Of a stretch of DNA of 64,000 nucleotides, positions 36,353 through 46,526 are shown piece by piece (the first letter of the stretch is position 1; the number at the start of each line of letters is the position of its first letter). The stretch lies in NCBI RefSeq assembly GCF_000264905.1, contig NW_006763134.1:2507013-2571012 (forward strand), read 5' to 3'. The DNA comes from Stereum hirsutum FP-91666 SS1. Its lineage: Eukaryota; Basidiomycota; Agaricomycetes; Russulales; Stereaceae. The position numbers and the translations under genes were made by a program. The notes beneath the pieces are model-generated. The model did not search any database, was not told the origin of the DNA, and saw nothing but the letters and a program-made list of their open reading frames with translations.

Positions 36353-37112
36353 AATCCCCACATAGGCGGAACATGCCAATAATTCCGAACAAGATCATCC
36401 CACACCTAAGGGACACCAGCTCAACCTGTCGATTGTATAGTTGTATGAGAGGACTAATGACTAATCAATGTCTATCATGATTCATATGATATGTAGATTA
36501 GCATATGACCTATGTTTAATGTGGTAAAACATTCCATCTCGATGACGCAGTCAAATACAGTACTATTAGCAGTCAGGAGTTTTTTCGCGGAATCCGGTAT
36601 CGTAGCGTTGAGAACATAGTGACTCTCCGACTGCATCGAATGACAACACTTGTGGGCCTTATTTCAGCGACCACCAGAGATAGAGCCAGAGTCTAAAACA
36701 TTATGGATGTCGGAAGAGCGTCGGACAAGTGGATTGCCGAAGTCAGATAGGCCAAGAATAAAACGAACTAGAACGGAAAAAACACGTTCATTGGCGGGTA
36801 CCGAGGATGAGAAAACAGTGCCGATGGAAGAACAAACACTGACAAAGCAAAGCCAGTAGGGGGGCTCTTTGGTACTGATGAGGAACACAGCACCGTTTGA
36901 CCGAACACGGAATAGAATAGAATAGAATTCCGTTGCTCAGTACTTCCTTGATTGCTGCACAGAACCTAGTTCTCATGCGAATACTACCATAAAAACGCTA
37001 CATGTACTGAGTCTTGAAGAGCGATGAGTCAGAAGATAGATATCTGAAGGTGCTTGTTTGCGTTCCTACCTTTTGGGAAGTCAAGTCGAACCAATGTTTA
37101 ATGCTTATGCGC
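36353..37112. other. Intergenic, nothing recognised
   Basis: AT-rich, with a short GAATA repeat near 36908-36926. No coding chain was recognised on either strand. Confidence 0.45.
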
Positions 37113-37331
37113 TTATGGCCCACAGTCAGGTCCATCTACAAACAGGATGGGATCGTCAGCGCAACCGATAAAGCTCTTTCAGACCGCTCACTAACCAATC
37201 TGGAAGTCATCCTCAGCGCATGGCGCAGCGTTCGCCTCTCTTAGAACAATGGACGGTATCGAGAGAACTTCGGCGACGATAGCCGTGCCAAAGACAAGGG
37301 TAATAATGAAAGAGAAGTACCCGAGCTTCAT
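37113..37331 (-). CDS. Candidate small secreted peptide, 52 residues
   Basis: Two exons, 37196-37331 and 37113-37135, joined at a good GTTAGT...TAG intron, phase 1. The N-terminus is a clear signal peptide (MKLGYFSFIITLVFGTAIVA), followed by about 32 residues with only two cysteines (APCAED and GPDCGP at the very end). An ATATAAATA TATA-like box lies about 70 bp upstream. There is no Kex2-type KR site and no CaaX box, so it is not a mating pheromone of the usual basidiomycete kind. Short length makes chance possible. The signal peptide, TATA box and frame-preserving intron together argue for a real gene. Confidence 0.45.
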
Positions 37332-37976
37332 TGTTTGAGGCCAGCGATGCGGATGGGTGGATATAGTTTCCGTACTGCAGAGCACGGATGTTCTTGTTAT
37401 TTATATATCTTGGGAAGGCGCTTGCAATTTTGACAAGGCCAACACAGCTTTGCATTATTAAACGCCATCCCCTACTAGTGTGAAGTGATGGGCTCGAACA
37501 AGTATGTGCAAGATAGACTCCAAACCATTAAGGCATCAATGCTATGGTCTGCGTAGTTGTGTTCCCCACGCCTGCGATTTGTTTCAAAGTGCTTCCATCG
37601 ATACTGAGCAAGTACTGATAGAGAAGACGATTTAAATAGGTCACGAAGAGTTACGGTGTCCTCTGGCTATGCAAGGTGGATACTGGCATCGCCTTGTATC
37701 AATCAGTATCTTCTCAGGCGGTTCTAATCACAGAGCATCTGGAGCAATTAGAGATCCGATCAATGTCAGACAAGAGGCTTCCCTGTGAACCTGAGTGATG
37801 GACATGCCGCCAAGAAACTGCGCTTTAGTATCATTCCATGTGCCATTAGAGAGCTTTCGCCACCCAGAATCTGGGAAAATCTTTCTGGACTGGCGTATCC
37901 AGATTCTTCCACTCGACGGTATTTCGTGCATTGAAAATCGTGAAAATATTTGAGAGTCTTCTACATGTGATACTCA
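37332..37976. other. Intergenic between two candidate small genes
   Basis: Apart from the TATA-like box at 37399-37409, nothing was recognised. A 67-residue open frame at 37728-37931 (-) has no motif. Confidence 0.4.
37399..37409 (-). promoter_or_regulatory. TATA-like box of the small secreted peptide gene
   Basis: On the minus strand it reads ATATATAAAT, about 70 bases before the candidate start codon, a common distance for a fungal TATA box. Confidence 0.4.
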
Positions 37977-38297
37977 TTACATTCTGCTAGACCTGCCAGA
38001 GGCAAGGACGCCATTGTCACCTTGTGAATGCATCCCGCGTTCTGGAGAATCTGAGCGTTTTCGGCAGATTCCGGGTGGCGAAAACTCTCTATTCTAGCTC
38101 GATGGTAAAGTCCGGTCATTGTCGAGAGGAGACTTATGGAGACTTACAGGCACCGGGACGAAGGCCCAATTTGGGATAATCACACCAGGGTTGGTCACGT
38201 TTGGTAAGAAGCTGTTATGAACTTTTTGTAGAACTTCGTCGAACTCTGCATGAAACTCCTCCGACATTCCTTCCCTCTTTCGGCGTAACGTCTTCAT
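37977..38297 (-). CDS. Possible small two-exon gene, not recognised
   Basis: Exons 38148-38297 and 37977-38093 join across a 54-nt GTAAGT...TAG intron in phase 0 to give 88 residues. The first exon encodes a charged helix (EEFHAEFDEVLQKVHNSFLP) and IPNWAFVPVP, the second a Ser/Arg-rich tail. No family was recognised and the start is uncertain. It could be the remnant of a larger gene, since upstream frames also look weakly coding. Confidence 0.25.
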
Positions 38298-38886
38298 CCG
38301 GCCGGCTATCGTCTCGGACGAGCTCAAGACGAGCTCCGTTTATTCTACAACAATCCTGTCGATATTCATCTTCAGGGTCGGCCCAACGTTTGCGCCATCG
38401 CACAAACCCTTCGTTCATTCTCGGAACCCGGTACCACATGACGCATTAGCCCACCGATGGGTTAAACGCCACAGTGTGGCCCATCCATCTATTTGCCGCC
38501 CATGTCCAACTTCACGCCGCCCTTCCTTACCGCTCTCGTGCAAGTTCACGAGGACGATCCGTTCATAATTCCGCGCTTCCGCGCTGGTTGAACGGTGCTG
38601 TTTCTCTATGGAACACGAGCCCTTCGATCTAGCTATCGACTGCCTCTTATTCCTTTGCTATACTTAGCTCTTTCTTCTCTCACGACAAGAGAGAGCTCTT
38701 CTTTACAATTTGTTTACTCGTGCGTCAGGCTATGAATTAAACATTTTACGATCTTATGAAACATCTTATTTCTCTTCGTCGTTGTGCGTCTTTGTTCTCG
38801 CACTTTCACGGTTTTATATTGATGATAAGTTGATCGACGAGGACGTCGATTCTGAGAAAGAGGGTCATGTTATGAACTTTTTGTAG
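38213..38886. repeat. Two copies of a 19-bp direct repeat, 655 bp apart
   Basis: TGTTATGAACTTTTTGTAG occurs at 38213-38231 and exactly again at 38868-38886. The flanks do not match. It is too long for a usual target duplication. It may be the left edge of a repeated element. Confidence 0.6.
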
Positions 38887-39412
38887 TACTATAAAATATA
38901 TTAGTACTCTTACCTACGAATGCATGAGCGAAATAAAAACAAAAACACCCTCGCCACGAAGACTGCAGACGAGTCAAATCAGCGATGATTTGAATCGGCT
39001 GCCGGCCCGGCGATCTTACTTACGCCACCCAGCTCGGGCCACCTCACTGATCTCTATCGAGATCATCTCTCCGTCGTTCCTTATCGTCCTCTTCGAGCGG
39101 TCTCTGATCTTGTGCTGCTCTGTAATGCTCGCATGATTATTACTGTACTCGATTACTGAGCCATTTTCTTATCCTTGTCTCTCTATTCGTTACTCTTGAA
39201 TATTGCTTAGAAAGCTCTTGATTTTATTGGCTAGCTTTCTATATCGCGCAATTATTCTCTCATTGTTCTCATTCATTCGAGTAATTCATGCTTAGGTAGT
39301 TTCGTTAAGCCTGAATGTATAAAAACATGTAGCTACACTACAATAAATCTCCAGACTTGTTCTGGTCTGTTTCCTCCCTTAGCCACCTCTTCAGCTTCGT
39401 CTCAACAAGTCA
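38868..39412 (+). mobile_element. Possible LTR-like sequence
   Basis: AT-rich stretch beginning TGTTATG and ending ...CTCAACA, that is TG...CA. It has a TATAAAAA box at 39318-39325 and AATAAA at 39342-39347, the arrangement expected of an LTR. No clear target duplication was found (GGTCA against AGTCA) and no internal retroelement genes adjoin it. It lies just beyond the broken membrane-protein gene. Confidence 0.2.
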
Positions 39413-39523
39413 AGCGCGTCCTAGAGAACCCTAATCGAGTCGTTGACAGAAGCTGAAGCTGATTTAGGTTTGATATTTGAGCGCAAAATAATTGTGCAAG
39501 AGACGAAACCGCTGCGAACTTAC

Positions 39524-39879
39524 GTTCCATTGGGCCGGTTGCTGCAGTTTTGGGTAAGCTCATCCCATCTGTTCAGACACGATGTGAGCTGAAGAGCTAT
39601 GATCAATGAGCACAGAAAACGTACGGCACCCAAGCGGATCCTTGACACCCGCCGCATGCGCTAGATCTGAAGAGAGTAAAACACAGAGCTGCATGTCCAG
39701 TTATTTGTCCAATTTAAGGGGATGCTATTGTATTCTTGCCCTTGAATAAGTGGCGGTATCTTCAAGTCTTTCGAAATGCTTAGATATAAGCGGTGAATAA
39801 AGAAGAGAAGGCAGGATAAGACTTCACCGCATATGACTTCAGCTACTTGGCAAGGACTTTGCCCCAGACTATTGTTTGT
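39524..39879 (-). pseudogene. Fragment of a single-pass membrane protein gene (paralogue of 43967-45401)
   Basis: The exon starting at 39879 reads TNNSLGQSPCQVAEVICGE, matching the family motif NSLGQSPC seen in the intact gene. Then come IPPLIQGQEYNSIPLNW and NWTCSSVFYSL, followed one base out of frame by SACGGCQGSAWV, the expected next family block. A further block, LNRWDELTQNCSN, ends at 39524. No signal-peptide exon or transmembrane segment was found on either side. The single-base frameshift and missing ends mark it as decayed, unless the base is a sequencing error. Confidence 0.55.
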
Positions 39880-42714
39880 CTGAGGAAATGGAGGCACAAA
39901 AGTGTTCATGAGTCAGAGAAAAACTATTGAGGCGTGCCACTAACCCAGTTCCACAAGCTCACATCAGGAAGACCGCACGCGTCTATCCGGTCTAGGAATA
40001 GAGCTTTCAGACCAATTAGACCACGCCACTGGCCTCTAAGGAACCGCCGGACAGAAATTTGAGCACTGGTAGCTCTGTGGCTAGAGTGGCCATAGAGCCT
40101 CAAAGAGCTGCTCCTCGTATTGGAGCAATATGTTAGAGCATCATACAGGGTTCACAGTAGCTGGTAAATCATTATATTTGGGAGCAGATGGCCGGGACCA
40201 CTATATACACAAAATCTATGTACACTACAGTACGAAACGGACAACTCCTACATACCTGCACCACTGTATGCACTCGTCTGCACTCCCGCCATTCGTCATG
40301 CTTCGAAATGTCTACCTCGTCCCTCACACTCGCACCAAACTTCCACTAGCGCTCAGGCAACCTCGTGGTTCCAGATGATCATTCTGAGCATACACAAACG
40401 ATTCCGAACCACCAATGAAGGACCTATCGAAATGCTAGGCCAATCAATGGGCTATGTGCAGCTAAAGTATAGTCATCGTGGTCAGTGAACAGGTACATCG
40501 ACCACAAAGCGTAGACGAGTCAATAGGATAATGTGAACTTACGTGTCGATCACATTTTGCTCATTGTTCAATGGAAACTTGTCTAAAATATGATGATTCG
40601 TGAACATTGTCAATGCAGTACACAGGAACGAGGCTGGATGTACCTACATAGCGGCTGGGCACCACACACCATGCCCCATCGAAGGGCAAAGCCCGTCGTC
40701 GTCACATATCATGAGATATAAAAGTCAACGTGATGAGAGCTCACCTTCCCGCATCTTTGTCATCTGGCCTGATGGAGTATTGTGCTGTTGTTAGTATGAG
40801 ACAACCGATAGATGAGAACGGTGAAGGAGTCCTGTGCACCGATACTGTCCCGTTAGCCCACGCTGTCCGCAGAAAGGGACCAAATTCAGCGTATGAGATG
40901 GCCCCAAGAGCAAAAGACATCGGAAATTAGTGTTTCCCGTCAACTGGAGGGATGGTAGAGCGGGTTGATATCTTGGTAACGGCCAACCAGAGGGGAGATT
41001 CCGCGAAGGCTTCCTGGATGTTCAAAGACATGTGTTCGATCAGCGTGAGAACCAACGTCAAGATGTGGTTCGAGAGTGAAACTGAGAGATGGGTGTACCA
41101 CCGTAGAAACTCGAACGCGATACATAAGAGGTCAGTTATTTGCCGACAGTCGAGCTTACTACCGACGATGTACCGGGTCGGGGTAGAGGGTTGCAGCATC
41201 CATTCGTACATTCCGGGGTCATTCAAAGGCTTGATCCCGTTAACTAGCTTCGATCTTATGATAGAGCGAGCTTCAGAGGATACTAATATAGATGGGGAGG
41301 TAATGGTAAGGAGGGCCGCGAAGTTGGGGATTGAGAAGATGACGGTAAGAGGAGAGGCACAGACGCGCTCGAATCAAAGGCCCACGAGCTGCCAAGCACA
41401 AATCAACGGACGTTGTTGGCTCACGTGCTTGTTTAGGGCAGGCGTTAGGACCTTGTTACTAGCACCTCTCCCTGCTCAATGCCTGCCCACGCTACTACCA
41501 GCCTTCACCCGCATTAACATCCCATCAGCGCGCAAAGAGCGCACCCCTTCGCGTCGTCAGCCTGCTCGGTATGTTCTTCTGCGAAGTGTCAGCTCGGTAA
41601 AGAGACGTCGTCGGACTGGGACGACCGGATACTAGTATGATAGGGAACGATTGAGTACAGGCTGTACGTGGTTGAGTGAAACCACCATGTGCCGACTTTC
41701 CAGCAAAATTAGGTATTAAAAAAAAGGCTTGTAGAACCTCTTGCAACGCCAGCCCACTCTACTGGGACCGCTCCGTGTAATATACCTACCTACCACCCTC
41801 TAGCGCGTCTACGAAATCGGGTGCGGTCTAAGTGCGCAGAGCGATAAGACCGTATAGACCGATTTAGAGCGTGAGAGGCCCGCGCTGGGGAGATGCAGTC
41901 TTGCTGATGCAATGTGCAGTTCGCTGTAGTGTTTGACGAAGACATTGGGAAGGTGCAGTTAGGTCCCGAGACAGAAGGTTGGCATCGATGCAGAGTCTTT
42001 TCAGACCATGACTTATAGGAAGCTCAAAGCCAAATCCGTAACAGCTATCTGTTCCGCCCATGGTCATCAGAATTGACCAAGATTTAGAACAAAAATGAGG
42101 AAATGATGGTGGCGCAATTTGTGCTGTGTATCCAATGCGGCTATGATTCAGAATCAAAGTAAGGAGGATCATTTCTCTCCCGCTGTGCTCGATAAACCGA
42201 GTACTTATCTACCTCGCCCAGGTTCATACTGCTGTGAAAGATGATGTTGTGGCATTCTATAGTACACTGCAAGGTTCCAGATTATACGACACTCAGTAGT
42301 ATACCTGAGTACTCCAGATGCGGAAGAAATACGAGCGTTCATGAAGAGTCCAAGATAAACCACGGGATCGCAAAAAACGACCGGACAGACGGGTGATGAG
42401 ATGTCATACAGAAAACGACGTACAGAAAATGACGTACCGGCTCTGGTTAGACTCCCGCCGCCTTGATGATACACACCATTGTGACATTCGATCAGAAAGA
42501 CCGAAGGAACAAAGTACTAATCGTAGAAATATCAGAGTACCGATGGCGGAATGTTGTAACGAATTGCTGACCCCTCGACATGGTAGGTTTTCTTCGCAAA
42601 TTGGTTGTCTACGCAGTCCCGATAGAATCGAACAATAATCGAAGACGAGAAGGGTTGAGAGAAAAGCAGGCTTAATTGGAGTATATCATGTCTGCATTTG
42701 GGATCTTCTCCATC
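39880..42714. other. Gene-poor region, nothing firmly recognised
   Basis: Open frames at 40952-41635 (+, 227 codons) and 40927-41226 (-) overlap each other and carry no recognised motif. A minus-strand segment near 39960-40070 (LKALFLDRID...SLWNWV) weakly recalls an F-box protein tail. No repeats with clear boundaries were seen. Confidence 0.4.
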
Positions 42715-42806
42715 GGCCGGCTAGCGTAATGGTTAACGCGCTAGTTTCCGGCGGAGTCTGAATCCGTGTTAGCTAGAGATTCTGGGTTCGAGTCCCAGGT
42801 TGGTCG
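42715..42806 (+). tRNA. tRNA-Arg(CCG) with a 19-nt intron
   Basis: It folds to a full cloverleaf: acceptor GGCCGGC/GTTGGTC (with G-U pairs), D stem GCGT/ACGC, anticodon stem CTAGT/GCTAG, T arm CTGGG-TTCGAGT-CCCAG, discriminator G at 42806. Anticodon CCG is at 42748-42750. The intron at 42752-42770 sits one base 3' of the anticodon, the canonical place, and holds a CGG that can pair with it. Mature length is 73 nt. A TTTT run near 42819 would end Pol III transcription. It decodes CGG. Confidence 0.9.
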
Positions 42807-43427
42807 AATATGTTGTCATTTTGTACTATGCGCATCTCTTGGACACTTCCGCTCTCTTTTTTGAGCGTTGGCGGTTTCGATAATGTTTTCATGCTCTCCA
42901 AAAACCCTTCCCTGGATCGCTCGCCGACTCGTCGTCTTCGCGCTTGCAGCTCATACTTATTGTTGTTTAGTTGTAACAAATAGTAGGAGTATACATATTA
43001 CAGTAGTCTCTTATCTTGTAGATTTACCTTGATTCTGTAACCCTCGTATAACCCCTAGGATATACCCCCACCCTACAATGGCTAGGCGGGTACTACCGTT
43101 CTCTCTGGGGCGATCATCTCATGAATCAAGCCACTGATCTCTAACATCCTTCCACCCGCACTTTCTGTCAATCATGATACTATTTGTCACGGAATACCAT
43201 ATATGATTCTCCATCAAGTACACAACGCTCTGCTAGGATTAGGATATCCGCTGCGGCAGTTCGAGATTTGTTACAATCAGAGACTTTATATATATATATC
43301 AAGTCTGCACAAATCACGGATCTTAGACTATTCGCATCTTTGGGGGGCGTCCCGCCTTGTTCCCGCCCTTTAGTGACCACCTTGTGAGATGCGTAGAGAT
43401 GCGCAGAGATTATAGCAATACAGGTAC
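42807..43427. other. Intergenic between tRNA gene and MITE
   Basis: No coding chain or repeat was recognised, apart from a short (TA)n run near 43290. Confidence 0.45.
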
Positions 43428-43742
43428 TAGTGTTCGCCACGGGTATTGAGATACCCGCGGTGTTTTGGACCCGTACCCGCACGGTACGGGTACGGGTTCG
43501 ACCTTCCCATACCCACAACTTTTGGTTGCCCTTTGAGAAATATTCCGAGTGCTCTGTGGCGTCCCCGAGCACCCAAACTGGTGTTTTAAGCACCCACAAA
43601 TCTTCGAATATTTATTCGCTATTTTCATGAATTAATTGACTGAAACCCGCGCGTGAAAACCCGCGGTCTTGCGGGTATGGGCACAGCGGGTACGGGTGTG
43701 GTTTTCAAAGTCGTACCCCAGTTAGACCCGTGGCGAACCCTA
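43428..43742. mobile_element. hAT-type MITE, 315 bp, non-autonomous
   Basis: It starts TAGTGTTCGCCACGGGT and ends with the reverse complement of TAGGGTTCGCCACGGGT, a 17-bp terminal inverted repeat with one mismatch. The element is flanked on both sides by the 8-bp direct repeat ACAGGTAC (43420-43427 and 43743-43750). Eight-bp duplications and a TAGNGTT end are typical of hAT transposons. The interior has several smaller GGGTACGGGT palindromes and no coding capacity. It must be mobilised by a transposase encoded elsewhere. It lies 225 bp upstream of the membrane-protein gene. Confidence 0.85.
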
Positions 43743-43966
43743 ACAGGTACTTGCTGAGTTCATGGAGCTAGGAAATGTCCGTGATAAAGCACTGCACACT
43801 GATTGATTCTCATGATCCTCCCATTCGTGTATCCGCTTCAGGTAACGAGAGCATTTGTGGCAAAGCGGGAAGTTATTGACCGTCCGAGCGTATAAGAATC
43901 CCAGTGCGACGAAAAGCCCCTGCGCACTGTCGCCCCGCTTGCGCCCCGCCTTACATCATATTATCA

Positions 43967-45401
43967 ATGCATCCCTCAACACTAACATGCCTCTGTCCTA
44001 TATTGTTCAGTATCGTGCTCATAGCAGTAGCGCAAGATAATGAGCCTAATTGTACTGCGGGGAACATGCAATGGGTATGTTTACCACGGTGCATATGTTA
44101 AACTCCTCCGCTGAACACCAACGCTCTCAGAGCTTCAACTCCCTTGGTCAAAGCCCGTGTTTAGTGTGGGGGTGGCTCGCTGGCACAGGAGGGCGTGAGC
44201 GATATCCCTATTCCTTTCCCCGTAAAGGTTCAATCTGCCATGCTGATTATATTCTACAGAAATCGCTGTACTTGATGCTCTTGATGCTGGTTACTACTAT
44301 GACGGCCCAGCATCACAACAGGACAACAACGATCTCCTTTGTAGCACCGTTGGTTATTCTCTCATTAGTGCCTGCACGGCCTGTCAGCCTGGATCTGGAA
44401 ACTGGCTGAGGTATGCTGCAATTAGATTTATATTTTCGGGGCCCGTATTCACAGGCGTCGATTGCAGCTGGACCGAATGGTGGCAAACAAACTGCACGTC
44501 TGTCGCACAAGATGGAAGGTATATAGAGCATAATGTCAATTTTCACTATACTAAAGTTCGCCTGTTGCAGCCTCCCTGATCATTGGTTGATTCCTGGGGA
44601 AACCAATGTGCCTCATTGGGCTTTCGACGTAAATTTCCTCACTATGGTTCTTGATTTCTCATTGCTGATTTATCCCCTGGTGATGTCTTAAAAATAGGCT
44701 TCTTTTGTCAACAGTACCTGGAGCATTGCTACAGCCGCAAACATTGGTGGTGAGTAGGCTAACCTTTGGTCAGTCAGGATGACGGAGGTTTAAATATAAT
44801 CAGACTCGCCTGAGAGTACCGGAATAAGCTCTCCCACAGGCACAACTAATACCCCAACCTCATCGCCTCAAATCAGTGTATTCCAGTCAATATCAACGGC
44901 CAGTGTCACTGTGACCATCCCCGCGAGCTCCTCTTCTGCCATCCCTCCGAGTCCCAGTCATGAAACGCATACCGGTGCGATCGCTGGAGGAGTAGTGGGT
45001 GGGGTGCTGGGTTTATCGGTAATTGCTGCGCTAGTAATCTACATACGTAAACGACATAAAACAACCCAACATCCTCTTGTCGTGGCATCAGCTCCGCCGA
45101 CCTCACAAAGTATACTCGTGGAGCCACTGAGCAATGTGAAATTAGGAGCAGGGGCCGGATATGGCCGAAGCTCAATACCGTCAACTTCGCAGGCTCAATA
45201 CTATGTACTTCTCCTTCACTCAGGCAGACAGATTCTGTGCGATACTGACCATGCTTCAACGGTTGATGAACCGCTTAGAATCCATCTGACCCTAGAACCT
45301 TTCCCGACACGTCCGCACCTGTCACTGTCAACGACTCGCTTGTCTCAAGCGTGCCCAGCAATTCCGTTTCGCAATCGTTTCATGGTTTCCCAGAGGTGTG
45401 A
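43967..45401 (+). CDS. Single-pass membrane protein with Cys/Trp-rich ectodomain, 354 residues
   Basis: Exons: 43967-44074, 44131-44194, 44260-44518, 44571-44628, 44698-44749, 44804-45204, 45279-45401; phases agree. The signal peptide ends near AVAQDN. The ectodomain has family blocks NSLGQSPC, a LLCSTVGYSLISACTACQPG block, CSWTEWWQTNC, LPDHWLIPGETNVPHWAF and FVNSTWSIATAANIG. A Ser/Thr-rich stalk follows, then a transmembrane segment (AGGVVGGVLGLSVIAALVIY) and a stop-transfer KRHKTTQ. The tail contains YYNPSDPRTFPDTS and ends SFHGFPEV. This family is widespread in Agaricomycetes; its function is unknown, and its layout is that of a surface sensor or adhesin. A 44-nt candidate intron at 44411-44454 was rejected because it breaks the frame. 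Confidence 0.85.
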
Positions 45402-46526
45402 GGTGAGAGACTGGGTATTTATCGAGGATGGACGAGTGGGTGGCCGACTTGTATCAATCTTCTCTTCTAGGACGTGTCTCCTATGCTAGTTCGTCAATAC
45501 GAGAGAGCTGTGGTGGGTGAAGATGATAGGAGACAGGTAGAAAACGAAACTCTTGTATTTCTTGGTATCATAGCTGTGTAGATGCATCTTCATCGAGAGG
45601 TCAACTGAATATGTCTGAAGCCGGCTGGCCATGTATAGTACACAACTGATCCAGTCGTACGTGCTTATACTGGCGTAGATTTTCGGTCAAAAATGAGGTG
45701 CCACTGGATAAAGAGTTTAAGGCCAGATTTAGCACAATGCTGCAATCTCTGGACAGCACTGCGGCATGGACTGTACAGATCTTACACTTACGCATCTAAT
45801 AAGAGGTCTTCTAATGAGCATAGAGAATGCTCCCAGATATTTTGAGAATTCTCCGAACGACGAGAATTTCACGTGCTAAAACATGCTGAGTGCAGAATCT
45901 ACAAACATACACTTTCAGTTCCTGCAGACTTACGAGGCATGCACGACTCATCCGTGCCGATGGAGGCATCCGTCAGCAGCGAAGGGTGCAAGTCAGTACA
46001 CGATCATGGGGGTAGAGCAGACCCAGCTGTAAACAGGAGGTATGCACGGGCCTCAATATACGAGAAGTATCGATGCACCGATGCCATTTCATCGTCGAGA
46101 TGCTGGCCCCAACAGAAACTGCCGCTTGTGCAGTCCGACTATATAGACTTGCACGCTCGACAAGGTACCGAAACTTATTGCTAAAACGGAGATACGGTAA
46201 AATGAACGCCCTGTGAATTTAGCACATGTATAATTTGCGACTATATAGTCTGTGTCTCTTTCGGAGGGAGTACCGCTAGAGTAAAAAGCACATCATCGGG
46301 CAAAGAGTGTCCAGAGATTCAGGGAAGCTGAATGGACAGCTAAATATTGGCTGAATAACAGTGTCGCTCATCTATACCAAGTATGAGTGCGCGGAGATTC
46401 GGGGAACACTGGCTATATCAGGTTGTTGGTAAATACAGCTCTTTCTGCCAATACGTATGACAGCTCCAGACGGTCAAGAAACTCCATAACAGGTCATTGA
46501 GTGACATGGAATGCAGAAATGACAAT
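45402..46526. other. Convergent intergenic region, nothing recognised
   Basis: It lies between the 3' ends of the membrane-protein gene (+) and DUG1 (-). Only short overlapping frames are present. Confidence 0.45.

Noticed and set aside
40952..41635. 227-codon open frame (+)
   Set aside because: No motif, an odd Cys/Arg-rich composition, and overlapping frames on the other strand of equal quality. It was not called.
44411..44454. GTATGC...CAG candidate intron in the surface-protein gene
   Set aside because: It is 44 nt long and puts the next conserved block (CSWTEWW) out of frame. Read-through keeps the frame.
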